Shown here in pieces: positions 27,601 to 35,308 of a DNA stretch of 51,006 bases; position 1 is the stretch's first letter; the number at the start of each line of letters is the position of its first letter. The notes beneath the pieces are model-generated. The model was not told where the DNA came from. It searched no databases and saw only the letters and a list, made by a program, of their open reading frames with translations. The position numbers and the translations under genes were made by a program. The DNA is taken from contig CAYUIQ010000027.1 of NCBI GenBank assembly GCA_964444795.1, forward strand, positions 1-51,006. The letters run 5' to 3'. The DNA comes from JABMRP01 sp964444795 (GTDB lineage: Bacteria > Planctomycetota > Planctomycetia > Pirellulales > Thermoguttaceae).

Positions 27601-27909
27601 CGTGTTCAACAGGTTGTCACTCAGCAGCCGATCTCGCCGGCCCGAAGCAGGAGGCGGCCAACCGCCCGGCACGACCAGATTCGATGGGTCGTTGGACTTG
27701 AAATGCGTCAGGCGGACGCCGATCAGCTTGGAGGCATCAAAGCGGACCGCACCATCCCCCCGGGTCACGGTCACGCCCAACAGCACCATCTCCCCGCGCA
27801 CGGTCGTCTTGGCGTAGTACCGACTCACCTCCGCCGCCGACTGCCCGGATAGCCCAAGCAACAGCGACGTCATCAGTCCAAGGTATCCCCATCGGTGAAA
27901 TACCTTCAT
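24619..27909 (-). CDS. Exported PD40 propeller protein with three c-type heme sites (HzsA-like)
   Basis: A 1096-aa protein. The ATG at 27909 starts a signal peptide (MKVFHRWGYLGLMTSLLLG) and follows GAGGAA; the frame is open further upstream but unlike a protein. A beta-rich N-terminal domain (about 25-300) precedes a TolB/PD40-type propeller (CRLNLRTGERTVLLDDPTGG, LLQLTDGPYDDIEPTYLPDG, MFCSSRARRF). The C-terminal third holds CVGCH (C758), CLRCH (C810) and CGACH (C925). The layout of propeller plus closely spaced hemes recalls hydrazine synthase alpha relatives common in planctomycetes, which need not make hydrazine. It is divergent from a similar gene at 28086. It probably works as a periplasmic or surface cytochrome; partner and substrate are unknown. 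Confidence 0.85.
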   Translation of the reverse strand: MKVFHRWGYLGLMTSLLLGLSGQSAAEVSRYYAKTTVRGEMVLLGVTVTRGDGAVRFDASKLIGVRLTHFKSNDPSNLVVPGGWPPPASGRRDRLLSDNLLNTGLINPGGQEAPLTADPLLDGPDSTPGIAIAFDVPVVNLPGDDVVFFEFHRELNSPLDGDAFHVSPLHFEPGLRSVTVGALDIGCNDPRALPLSGFDVYRLASPPHSLQQIQSVAVSKGNAAPLNDFKVLAVGIDLSDLGYPQGAEVAGLFFQDKDGTGLQVDPVLIAGLPRPDAANLMKEVPQKTLVGPKPGELLASMLTGPMAGADEIVFAERVGGFDHWYANFGYYSASITEYPPQRGIEDERIPPCFGDGGRLCRLNLRTGERTVLLDDPTGGVRDPQVHYDAKKILFSYRKGDQPYYHLYEVNVDGSELLQLTDGPYDDIEPTYLPDGGIMFCSSRARRFVNCYRTPVATLYRCDSDGGNVRMISTNIEHDNTPWVLPDGRVIYMRWEYVDRSQFCFHHLWTANPDGSGQMVYFGNQFPDTAMLDAKPIPGTKKVVVSFSPGHGRPGHMGYVTIVDPRTGPDNRAAARRISRPGRFYRDPYPFSEDCFLVADDTGIHVMDGLGNTELVCKTPADNRRLTCHEPRPLLPRPPERVIPPRVDLTRASGRLVLSDVYEGRHMAGVRRGEIKRLLVLEQLPKPISFSGGMWPISAGGTFTLTRILGTVPVEPDGSAYFEAPAMRSLFFVALDENDLAVKRMQSFLTLEPGETAGCVGCHEQRLRPPSWQRGAPGTLGRAPSTIRPIDDLPDVLDFPRDIQPILDEHCLRCHNPQRTEGGVDLCGDHTPLFSVSYWTIVQRGLISDGRNERFGDRAPRTIGSSASRLLELVDGSHYDARPSQRQRAILRLWIDSSAVYAGTYAALGSGMHPVGFPIAVMERRCGACHGSQPPARQIGTGMYFRFGSRGPALPLVHDFKDLQQIRGSIGYYKFGNAPPPQSLCNLSRPEQSLLVRAPLSREAGGLGRCGTEVFSGADDPDYRRILTRIEAASRTHHAEKRFDLPGFRPNVYYFRQMQTYGILPEESNLDEPIDVYAVDRAYWESFWYRGIRPFGD

Positions 27910-28007
27910 TGTGTTTTCCTCGTAGTCCGACCGAACGCGTGGAAGGGGTTCACACGGCCGCTCGGGCCGCACCAACATGGGCATATCAACGGCCAATCAA
28001 CGGGGCC

Positions 28008-28035
28008 TTCACGGCATTCGGATTTGATGTACAAT
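28008..28035 (+). promoter_or_regulatory. Weak promoter candidate for the c-heme gene at 28086
   Basis: TTCACG (4 of 6), 16-base spacer, TACAAT (5 of 6), 50 bases before the ATG, in the 176-base divergent gap. Confidence 0.35.
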
Positions 28036-28085
28036 ATCTGTTGATAAGTCGAGTCTACTCCCATTTGACAGTGGAGGAAAGAGAC

Positions 28086-30926
28086 ATGGGCTGCAACTCC
28101 GGACGCTTCCGAACGGCCACGGCAGCCGTTGCTTGTGGTCTTGTGCTGGTGACGGCCGTCCTGGGGGCCGACCCGGAGATATCTCCCGAGAGGCCGAATG
28201 AAGTCGCGTTCGAGCCTGTCGAGGCCCGGTTCGTTCGCTTCACGATCCACGCGTCGCTGGCCACTCAGGCGTGCATCGACGAGTTGGAGATCTACGGCCC
28301 CGAGGGCAAAGATAATCTTGCCCTGGCCGCCGACGGCGCTAAGGCGACCGCCTCGTCGTGCCTGCCGGGCTATCCGATTCATCAGATCGTCCATCTCAAC
28401 GACGGCCTGTACGGCAATAGCCACAGTTGGATCGCCGCGCGAAGTAGCGGAGATTGGGCACAAATCGAACTGCCGCAGCCGGCCAAGATCGCCAAAGTGG
28501 TCTTTTCTCGCGATCGGGAAGGGCAGTATCGCGATCGCCTGGCCGTGCATTTCGACATCCGCGTTTCTCCCGACGGTAAGGAGTGGCGGAAGGTCGCCGA
28601 GGTGAAATCCGCCCAGACCGCACAGGTTGCCGCCCCGCCGCCGCCGGCTCCGCCGCGCCCCGCCGCGCTGCCGGAGTTGGTCGCTTTGCCGTCCAGTGGT
28701 CCGCTCGATTCGGAGACGCTGCTCCGTTATGCCTTTACGTGTGAGGCGGAGTCGTTCTGGAACGCGGATCGTGCCGAGCCGGTCGGGCGCGTGCTTGGGC
28801 AAATGGAGGAGATGATCGCCCGATTCGCCGCGCGAGGACTGGATGTCTCCGGCGAGCAAGCCGAACTGACGAAACTCAAGCGGCGTCTGCAATCGCTGGC
28901 CGAAGAAAAACCCGCGGCGACCGAACCGCCGGGATCGCCGGATTTGATGCGTCAGGCGCTGCTTCTCGATGCCCGCCTGGCCAAGCGGCGGCTACTTTTC
29001 CGCGATCCCGACTTGGCACCGCTGGAGAAGATCCTGTTTGTGAAGCGGCATCCGTACAAGCCGTCGCACAATTACAGCGACATCATGGACTCGCAGTTCC
29101 GCGCCGGCGGCGGAGTGTGTGTGCTGGAGATTCCACGCCACGATGGGTGCCTGGAGCCTGCCGAGGGCAAAGTCACCGTGTTGTTCGACGCTGGAGACGG
29201 CATCCCCCGCGATCCGGTGGCCGATTTCCAGGCTCGGACGATCTACTTCGCCTACCGGCCCAGCGGCAACCGGGGAGAGGCGTATTGGCACCTGATGGCG
29301 GTCGACGCCGACGGCGGACCCTCGCGCCAGCTTACCCACGGTCCGTACCACGACTATTATCCCTGCCCGCTGCCCGGCGGTGATTTGACGTTTATCTCGA
29401 CCCGCTGCCGAAATCGCTTCTTGTGTTGGGTCCCGCAGTCCATGGTGCTGTTCCGCATGGACGGGCAAGGCAACAACATCCGGCCGCTTTCGCACGCCAA
29501 CCTGAGCGAGTGGGCACCGTCGGTGATGAGCGACGGGCGGATCATCTGGACGCGGTCGGAGTATCTCGACAAGGGCGCCAACTTCGGGCATACGCTCTGG
29601 TCGATCCGTCCCGACGGTACGCACCCCGAGCTTATCTACGGCAACAACACGAAGAATTGCTGTCTCAACGGCCGCGAGGTTCCCGGGACGGAGGAGATCT
29701 GTTGCACGCTGATTTCGCACTTCGGCGACTTCAACGGCCCAATCGCTTTGATCGACACGACCAAAGGCCGCTCCAATCCGGCGGCGGCGGTGAACATCAC
29801 CCCCGACGTGCGATACAATTTCGATCGGGGCTGGCCCCAGGCGCGGTGTTTTCGCGATCCGGTTCCCATCTCCCGCGACTACATCCTGGTGAGCCACGCT
29901 CCGGCGGACCGCTTCGGTCTGTACCTGATCGACCGCTTCGGCAACCGGGAGGTGCTGTACCTCGATGCGGCCATCGGAAGTATGTGCCCCACGCCGTTGC
30001 GTGCCGCCGCCACTCCTCCGCCGGCGATTCCCTCCGCCGAACCGTCCACCGAACCCGAGCCGGGCCAGTTTGTGCTGATCGACGTCTACCAGGGGTTGAC
30101 GCCGGCCGTCGAGCGCGGCACGGTCAAGTACCTCCGCGTTTGCGAAGAAGTCCGCTCGGAACTGGAACGCTTGCCCAACGGGCGTAATAAGGAGGAGTAT
30201 CCCGAGTTCCAGGACTACTACGCCGCACCGACGCACAAGGTGACCGGGCCCCACGGCTGGCCCAGTTTCGTGGCCAAGGGGGTTCACGGCATCGTCCCCG
30301 TGAAGGAAGACGGTTCGGCCAATTTCTACGCGCCGGCCGGTAAGGTTCTCTACTTCCAGGCACTCGACGAGAACTTCAACGAGATTCAGCGGATGCGAAG
30401 CGTGGTACAACTTCAGCCGGGTGAGAAGCGGAGTTGCATCGGCTGCCACGAGGGGCGAACCCTTTCACCGCCCGTGCGACTCACGATCGCCGCGCGGAAC
30501 GATCCGCGGCGGTTGGAGCCGCCTCCGTGGGGCGCCGGCCCGTTCTCCTATCCTCGGGTCGTCCAGCCGGTGCTCGATGCCCAGTGCGTCCGCTGCCACG
30601 ACGCCGCCGACAAGCAGAAGATCGACCTGACCGGCCGGCTCGACGACAATCGCGTGCCCGCCTCCTACCGCACGCTCATCAGCCAGGGCTGGGTGCATCA
30701 TTTCAGCTATTCCTGGGGCCTCGCGCATCACAAGGCCCAGCCGCTGAGCTTTGGCACCGTGAAAAGCCGCTTGTGGAACGTGCTCGACTCGGGCCATCAC
30801 GACGTGAAACTCTCCGACGACGAGAGCCGCGCCGTCAAGTGTTGGACCGATCTAAACTGTCCGCTTTGGCCCGACTACCGGTTTCGCCAGGACCGCCCCG
30901 TGACGGCGGACATTGTTGGCAAATGA
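28086..30926 (+). CDS. Exported discoidin-like/PD40 propeller protein with two c-type heme sites (HzsA-like)
   Basis: A 946-aa protein; the ATG at 28086 follows GGAGG and begins a signal peptide ending near TAVLGA. Residues about 35-175 form a discoidin-like module (ARFVRFTIHAS, HQIVHLNDGLYGNSHSWIAA, VVFSRDREGQYRD). A Pro/Ala linker (VAAPPPPAPPRPAAL) and a helical segment lead into a PD40-type propeller (TLWSIRPDGTHPELIYG, LISHFGDFNGPIALID, RVVPISRDYILVSHAP-like strand). Heme sites are CIGCH (C784) and CVRCH (C834), 50 residues apart, the same spacing as the first two in the divergent neighbour. The pair probably arose from a common ancestor and is likely co-regulated from the shared gap. Function is unknown. 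Confidence 0.84.
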   Translation: MGCNSGRFRTATAAVACGLVLVTAVLGADPEISPERPNEVAFEPVEARFVRFTIHASLATQACIDELEIYGPEGKDNLALAADGAKATASSCLPGYPIHQIVHLNDGLYGNSHSWIAARSSGDWAQIELPQPAKIAKVVFSRDREGQYRDRLAVHFDIRVSPDGKEWRKVAEVKSAQTAQVAAPPPPAPPRPAALPELVALPSSGPLDSETLLRYAFTCEAESFWNADRAEPVGRVLGQMEEMIARFAARGLDVSGEQAELTKLKRRLQSLAEEKPAATEPPGSPDLMRQALLLDARLAKRRLLFRDPDLAPLEKILFVKRHPYKPSHNYSDIMDSQFRAGGGVCVLEIPRHDGCLEPAEGKVTVLFDAGDGIPRDPVADFQARTIYFAYRPSGNRGEAYWHLMAVDADGGPSRQLTHGPYHDYYPCPLPGGDLTFISTRCRNRFLCWVPQSMVLFRMDGQGNNIRPLSHANLSEWAPSVMSDGRIIWTRSEYLDKGANFGHTLWSIRPDGTHPELIYGNNTKNCCLNGREVPGTEEICCTLISHFGDFNGPIALIDTTKGRSNPAAAVNITPDVRYNFDRGWPQARCFRDPVPISRDYILVSHAPADRFGLYLIDRFGNREVLYLDAAIGSMCPTPLRAAATPPPAIPSAEPSTEPEPGQFVLIDVYQGLTPAVERGTVKYLRVCEEVRSELERLPNGRNKEEYPEFQDYYAAPTHKVTGPHGWPSFVAKGVHGIVPVKEDGSANFYAPAGKVLYFQALDENFNEIQRMRSVVQLQPGEKRSCIGCHEGRTLSPPVRLTIAARNDPRRLEPPPWGAGPFSYPRVVQPVLDAQCVRCHDAADKQKIDLTGRLDDNRVPASYRTLISQGWVHHFSYSWGLAHHKAQPLSFGTVKSRLWNVLDSGHHDVKLSDDESRAVKCWTDLNCPLWPDYRFRQDRPVTADIVGK

Positions 30927-30930
30927 GGAC

Positions 30931-30979
30931 TTAGCAGTCCGTCGGAAAACACAAAAAGAAGACAACGTTTGTTTTCGGA
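30931..30979 (-). pseudogene. Stump of a sulfatase N-terminus behind the double sulfatase
   Basis: Just past the double-sulfatase stop, a second minus-strand frame reads NDDPKTNVVFFL before leaving homology and ending in CFPTDC and a stop. PKTNVVFFL is identical to residues near 27-35 of the sulfatase at 403-1833, directly after its signal peptide. The signal peptide codons and everything after the first core strand are missing. It shows that this locus once also had a second sulfatase behind the first, as at the start of the window. Confidence 0.7.
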
Positions 30980-33898
30980 TCATCGTTTTTTTCCGGATAT
31001 CGTGTTGCCGGTTTGCCTGTGCGTCCAGGTAAACGACTCGGGATCAAAACCAAACGCGCTCTTGGTGGGTGCGGGTTCGGCCCATCGTTTGGCGATCCAG
31101 TCCGCGAGTTCGGTCTTGATCGCGGCATGTTCGGCGCTGCCGGCGAGGTTGTTCCATTCGTGCGGATCGGTACGGTGGTCGTACAATTCCTCCCCGCCGT
31201 CAGCATAGCGGATATAGCGATAACGGTCGCTGCGCACGGCCGCGTTGCCTCGTTTGAATTCGATGACGGCGGGGCGATTCCACATCGTCCGGGGATTGCG
31301 CAACAGCGGCGTAAGGCTGACGCCATCGTGAGACTTGATGGCCGCTAGACCGCAGAGTTCATTCAAGGTCGGATACAAATCCAACAGGCTGACCGGTCGC
31401 TCGCAGACACCGGGGCGATAGCCGGGGACACTGATGACCAGCGGTACGCGAGTCGCTTCTTCCCACAGCGTCGACTTGTGCCAATGGCCTTTCTCACCGA
31501 GATGCCAGCCATGATCGGACCAGAGAACAATGACCGTGTCGGCCGCCTTCCCGCTGCTATCGAGCGCGTCGAGCACCCGGCCGAGTTGCTCGTCCGCATA
31601 GCTGATGCTCGCCAGATAGGCCCGGATCGCGTGTTTCCAGCGATCGGCGTCGCGGATCGTCAGGAAGTCGCTACGTCGCGCCCGGGCGAGCTTCTGCCCT
31701 TCGGCCGGCAGATCGTCGAGATCGTTCTCTCGAACTTGGGGCAGACGGATCGCGTCGAGTGAATAGAGATCGAAAAACTTCCGCGGTACGTACCACGGAA
31801 GGTGCGGACGGAACAGTCCGCAGGCGAGAAAGAACGGCCGGTCTTGTTTCTGCCCGAGAAAGCGGACGGCGTAGTTCGCCGTCAGCGTATCGTCGTACTG
31901 GCCTTCGGGAATGCCGAGCGATCCCCAGTCGTTTTCGTGGCCAAGGCCCCGTACGCCGCCCAACGGAAATCCTTGGGGATAGGGGCCTGACTTGGACCAT
32001 GGGTAGTTCAGTTTCGCGCCGCGAAACCAGGGGTCATTGCGGAAGGTCAGGCGGAAGAAGTCGTCCCACTGGTAGGGCGGATTATTGCCGGCCGTGTGAT
32101 GGTAGATCTTGCCCGCCCCGACGACGCGATAGCCGTGGTTGTGGAAATGCACCGGGATGGTGACTACCTCCGGAAGATTCGGCAGCCACCAGTGCCCGTT
32201 GTCATACAATCCCGTGGTGGAAGGCCGCAGGCCCGTCATGATCGCGGCACGCGACGGGGCGCACTTCGGCGACGCGCAATGTGCATTGGTAAGCAGCATG
32301 CCGCGTTTCGCCAGCCGGTCGATGTTCGGCGTATGCACCGCGCCCTCGTAGCCGCCGAGGCAGTTTACCCAATCCCTCATGTCATCGACGGCGAGAAACA
32401 GGACGTTGGGACGGACGCTATCGTCGTTCGCCACGGTTGCTCTCCAGCCGTCTTCCAGCACGCCGGCCAGGCGGCGGACAATATCCGATTGCCCCGGTTG
32501 TTTGGCAGTGTTCCGCATCTCGTGCGGATCGTGCTCGTGGTCGTATAGTTCACGAGCCACTACCTGCTTCGTCTCCCATTCTCGCCATTCCACATAGCGA
32601 TAGCGCTCGGTGCGAACGGCGTAGCCCATGATGTCGCCGTGATCGCGGTGGCGATTGCCTTCTCGTGCTCGCGGATACTGGCTGAAGACGGCTTGCTTCC
32701 ATGCTCGTTCCGGATCGGCCAGCAGCGGCTTGAGGCTGACGCCCTCCACACCGGCCGGAGCGTCCAGCCCGCATACGTCCGCCAGCGTCGGGTAAACATC
32801 CACCAGCTCGACCAGCGCGTCGGTCTTTGTGCCGGCGCGTGCCTGCCCGGGAACCGAAAGGATCAACGGCACGCGAGTCGACAAGTCATAGTTATTGGCC
32901 TTCGTCCACAGACCCTGCTCACCGAGGTGATAGCCATGGTCGCCCCACAGGACAATCACCGTATTCTCGGCGAGATTGCGTCGAGCCAACTCATCCAGCA
33001 GGCGACCGACCTGGGCGTCGACGTAGCTGACACACGCATAGTAGCCATGCCGTAGTTCGCGCGTCTTCTCGGGCGAAAGCTGCCCATCCGAGGGAATGTC
33101 CGTGTAGCCTTCCAGTTCCTTCCAACTGCGCACGGCCAGTTCCGGCGCATCTTTCGGATGGCTGGTCGTGACCGGCAAGGGGATCTCCTCGCGATCGTAG
33201 AGGTCCCAATACTTCCGCGGAGCGCAAAACGGCAAATGCGGCTTGCGAAATCCGACCGCGAGGAAGAACGGCCGGTTTTCGGTTTGCGACTCCGCAAGCA
33301 CCGCAACCGCCGCATCGCAAACCATGCCGTCGATGTACGTACTGTCGGGAACGTCCGCCGCTTCGGCCGCGGATCGCTTGAGCCCCCGGCCTTCCAAGTT
33401 CTCCGGCAAAGCGTAACGGACCTTTGCATCGCGCACCACATCGTACCGCGGCTCGACCGACCATGAAGGCGGATCTTGCGACGGCGGGCCGCCGCCGTGA
33501 TAGATCTTGCCGAGACTACGTGTCTGGTAACCGTGATTCTTGAAATGCTGTGGCAGCGTCACGACGTCCGGCAGCGCGTCTCGAAAATGCGTGGCCAGAT
33601 CCCAGACACCGGTCGTGTCGGGCCGGCGACCGGTCAGCAGCGACAGTCGTGACGGACTGCACACCGCCTGTTGGCAATAGGCACGATGAAACACCGTGCC
33701 GCGACTCGCCAGACGGTCGATGTTCGGCGTCATGGCGGTCGTGTCGCCGTAACATCCCAAAGCCGGACGCAGATCGTCGACGGCGATGAACAACACATTG
33801 GGGCGTTTTGCAGCCACTTGCGCATCGGCCGTGTGCAAGAAGCCGGCGCAGCCCGCGATCAGCAGGATGTTCAGTGCAACCCGACAGTTTGACTTCAT
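30980..33898 (-). CDS. Secreted double-headed sulfatase (two iduronate-2-sulfatase-like domains)
   Basis: A 972-aa exported protein with two complete sulfatase domains in one chain. The ATG at 33898 starts a signal peptide (about 1-27) and follows a GAGGGGG stretch. Domain 1 (about 30-490) opens RPNVLFIAVDDLRPALGCYG, with catalytic C80 in CSPSRLSLLTG, IYHGGGPP and VLWGDHGYHLGEQG. Domain 2 (about 497-972) opens RPNVLFLAVDDMRDWVNCLG, with C546 in CAPSRAAIMTG and VLWSDHGWHLGEKG. Both keep the Cys and Asp/His residues needed, so both should be active. No signal peptide or stop lies at the junction, so this is a true fusion. Its ends resemble the remnant at 119-406. Confidence 0.92.
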   Translation of the reverse strand: MKSNCRVALNILLIAGCAGFLHTADAQVAAKRPNVLFIAVDDLRPALGCYGDTTAMTPNIDRLASRGTVFHRAYCQQAVCSPSRLSLLTGRRPDTTGVWDLATHFRDALPDVVTLPQHFKNHGYQTRSLGKIYHGGGPPSQDPPSWSVEPRYDVVRDAKVRYALPENLEGRGLKRSAAEAADVPDSTYIDGMVCDAAVAVLAESQTENRPFFLAVGFRKPHLPFCAPRKYWDLYDREEIPLPVTTSHPKDAPELAVRSWKELEGYTDIPSDGQLSPEKTRELRHGYYACVSYVDAQVGRLLDELARRNLAENTVIVLWGDHGYHLGEQGLWTKANNYDLSTRVPLILSVPGQARAGTKTDALVELVDVYPTLADVCGLDAPAGVEGVSLKPLLADPERAWKQAVFSQYPRAREGNRHRDHGDIMGYAVRTERYRYVEWREWETKQVVARELYDHEHDPHEMRNTAKQPGQSDIVRRLAGVLEDGWRATVANDDSVRPNVLFLAVDDMRDWVNCLGGYEGAVHTPNIDRLAKRGMLLTNAHCASPKCAPSRAAIMTGLRPSTTGLYDNGHWWLPNLPEVVTIPVHFHNHGYRVVGAGKIYHHTAGNNPPYQWDDFFRLTFRNDPWFRGAKLNYPWSKSGPYPQGFPLGGVRGLGHENDWGSLGIPEGQYDDTLTANYAVRFLGQKQDRPFFLACGLFRPHLPWYVPRKFFDLYSLDAIRLPQVRENDLDDLPAEGQKLARARRSDFLTIRDADRWKHAIRAYLASISYADEQLGRVLDALDSSGKAADTVIVLWSDHGWHLGEKGHWHKSTLWEEATRVPLVISVPGYRPGVCERPVSLLDLYPTLNELCGLAAIKSHDGVSLTPLLRNPRTMWNRPAVIEFKRGNAAVRSDRYRYIRYADGGEELYDHRTDPHEWNNLAGSAEHAAIKTELADWIAKRWAEPAPTKSAFGFDPESFTWTHRQTGNTISGKKR

Positions 33899-34107
33899 GG
33901 ATGGTCCCCCTCGCACGTTCGGTGCGGCCTTTTGAGATCCTGGCCGAATCACGGGTCCCGATCGATCTTCCCCCGCAGTTTGTCCAGAAGCCGATCGGTG
34001 TCCGCCACGACCTTGCCCGGGAGATCAGACGGCCGTCACCGTATGCCCCCCAAGTCTAGTTGCCCGGGCACGGAAGTCAAGAAAATGGCGTGCGCCCCCA
34101 AGAACCG

Positions 34108-34148
34108 AAAAAGGAAAGACAGCAGCGTTGTGCTTCTGCTGTCTTTCC
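34108..34148 (-). terminator. Rho-independent terminator of the HhH/HTH protein gene
   Basis: A perfect 13-bp stem (34113-34125 with 34136-34148; GGAAAGACAGCAG and its complement) with a 10-base loop lies 30 bases after the stop of the minus-strand gene. On that strand it runs straight into TTTTT. Confidence 0.9.
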
Positions 34149-34177
34149 TCTCGGTTTCATGCGGGATTTTCGGCGGG

Positions 34178-35308
34178 CTACGACTCGGCGTTGGCCGGAT
34201 CTTCGACGAACTCCAGCGGTCCGGCGGCTCCGCGACGATTGCTCGGATAGAACAGTTCGATGGCCGCGTGAAACTGCGTCAACTCGGGCGGGTTCTTCAT
34301 CTCGGCCGTTTCCTTGCCGTACTTCTCCCGCAACGCGTAGACCAGATGCCGCCCGTTGGGCCAACGGGTCATCATGATGTCGTTGATTTCGTTGAGCAAC
34401 TGGTATACCCGAGCGCGGGTAAGCCCCATGGTGCGGGCGGCCTGACGGACACTGGTGATCGGCTCGTGAATACCCAACCGGTTTTCGGCCAGACTGACGA
34501 GCTGCGGCACGGCGTCGACGCGGACCTGTTCGAGCAATGGGCCGACGAAGTTCTCGAAGAGCGCTTCTTCGCCCTCGACACCCGGCGTCTGCAACTGCGG
34601 CGCGATCCACTGTTCGATCCGATCGATCATTCGGGGCACGATCCGCAGTGCCAAATGATCCATGTGGCCGATTTGCGAAACGATCGTGTGGACGCTGTGG
34701 AAGACCTCCAGAATGCCGCGAACGCGTTTTTCGCCGTGGGTCTTCATCTCCCGGATTTCGGCGAGCGTCCGTTCGGTGTAGGCTTCCAGCGGCGTGTTCC
34801 AAATGACGCGGGTGATGTTTCGCAGGCTCGGCGCGAATCGCCCCAGCGTTTCATTGCCCATGCCGTGCCGGATCACGGTGGCCTGCCATTGCGCCCAGAC
34901 AACCTCGGAAACGGTTGCCGGTTGGAACGCCGAGCCGTGACCGTTGCCGTTGCCGTTGGTGGAGGTCCCGTTGCCGGAGGACGTTTTTCCGTTGCCCGAC
35001 ACTTTCACGAAATCCGTCGGCAGCTCGGAGCGATCGGTGTTCGCGGCTCGGGTGAGCAGCGAGACGAACGAGTGCATCTTCTTCAAGCCGATGCCCGGCG
35101 TTTCCGAGATCTCGGTGAAGGGAGTGGCCAGCAGTTCCTTGAGCGTTTGGCCCATCAGTGCCAGGGGGAGACGCCGATCGGTGGGCAGAGCCCAGAAGGC
35201 GAGCGGCTTCTCGACGTGATCAACGTATTGCTCGTCCGAGAGAACCTTGCGCAGACTCTCATAGCGACCAGCGATCTGAAAATCGTGAACCGATCCGTTT
35301 CTTTTCAT
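34178..35308 (-). CDS. Putative planctomycete DNA-binding protein with HhH-like and HTH-like segments
   Basis: A 376-aa soluble protein. The ATG at 35308 (MKRNGSVHDFQIAGRYESLR) is the start: GGAG lies upstream, and the open frame before it is Arg-rich and unlike a protein. Visible parts: a helix-hairpin-helix-like FTEISETPGIGLKKMHSFVS (about 68-87), a Gly/Asn/Ser linker (SGNGTSTNGNGNGHGS), an alpha-CTD-like LAEIREMKTHGEKRVRGILE, and a C-terminal helix-turn-helix TSVRQAARTMGLTRARVYQL followed by a wing-like RWPNGRHLVYALREKYG. The make-up fits a nucleic-acid-binding regulator or transcription factor. I do not recognise a named family. It has its own strong terminator and a possible long leader. 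Confidence 0.75.
   Translation of the reverse strand: MKRNGSVHDFQIAGRYESLRKVLSDEQYVDHVEKPLAFWALPTDRRLPLALMGQTLKELLATPFTEISETPGIGLKKMHSFVSLLTRAANTDRSELPTDFVKVSGNGKTSSGNGTSTNGNGNGHGSAFQPATVSEVVWAQWQATVIRHGMGNETLGRFAPSLRNITRVIWNTPLEAYTERTLAEIREMKTHGEKRVRGILEVFHSVHTIVSQIGHMDHLALRIVPRMIDRIEQWIAPQLQTPGVEGEEALFENFVGPLLEQVRVDAVPQLVSLAENRLGIHEPITSVRQAARTMGLTRARVYQLLNEINDIMMTRWPNGRHLVYALREKYGKETAEMKNPPELTQFHAAIELFYPSNRRGAAGPLEFVEDPANAES

Noticed and set aside
24619..30926. Anammox hydrazine synthase genes
   Set aside because: Only general layout (propeller plus c-heme) is shared. No beta/gamma subunit, hydroxylamine oxidoreductase or other anammox genes are present.
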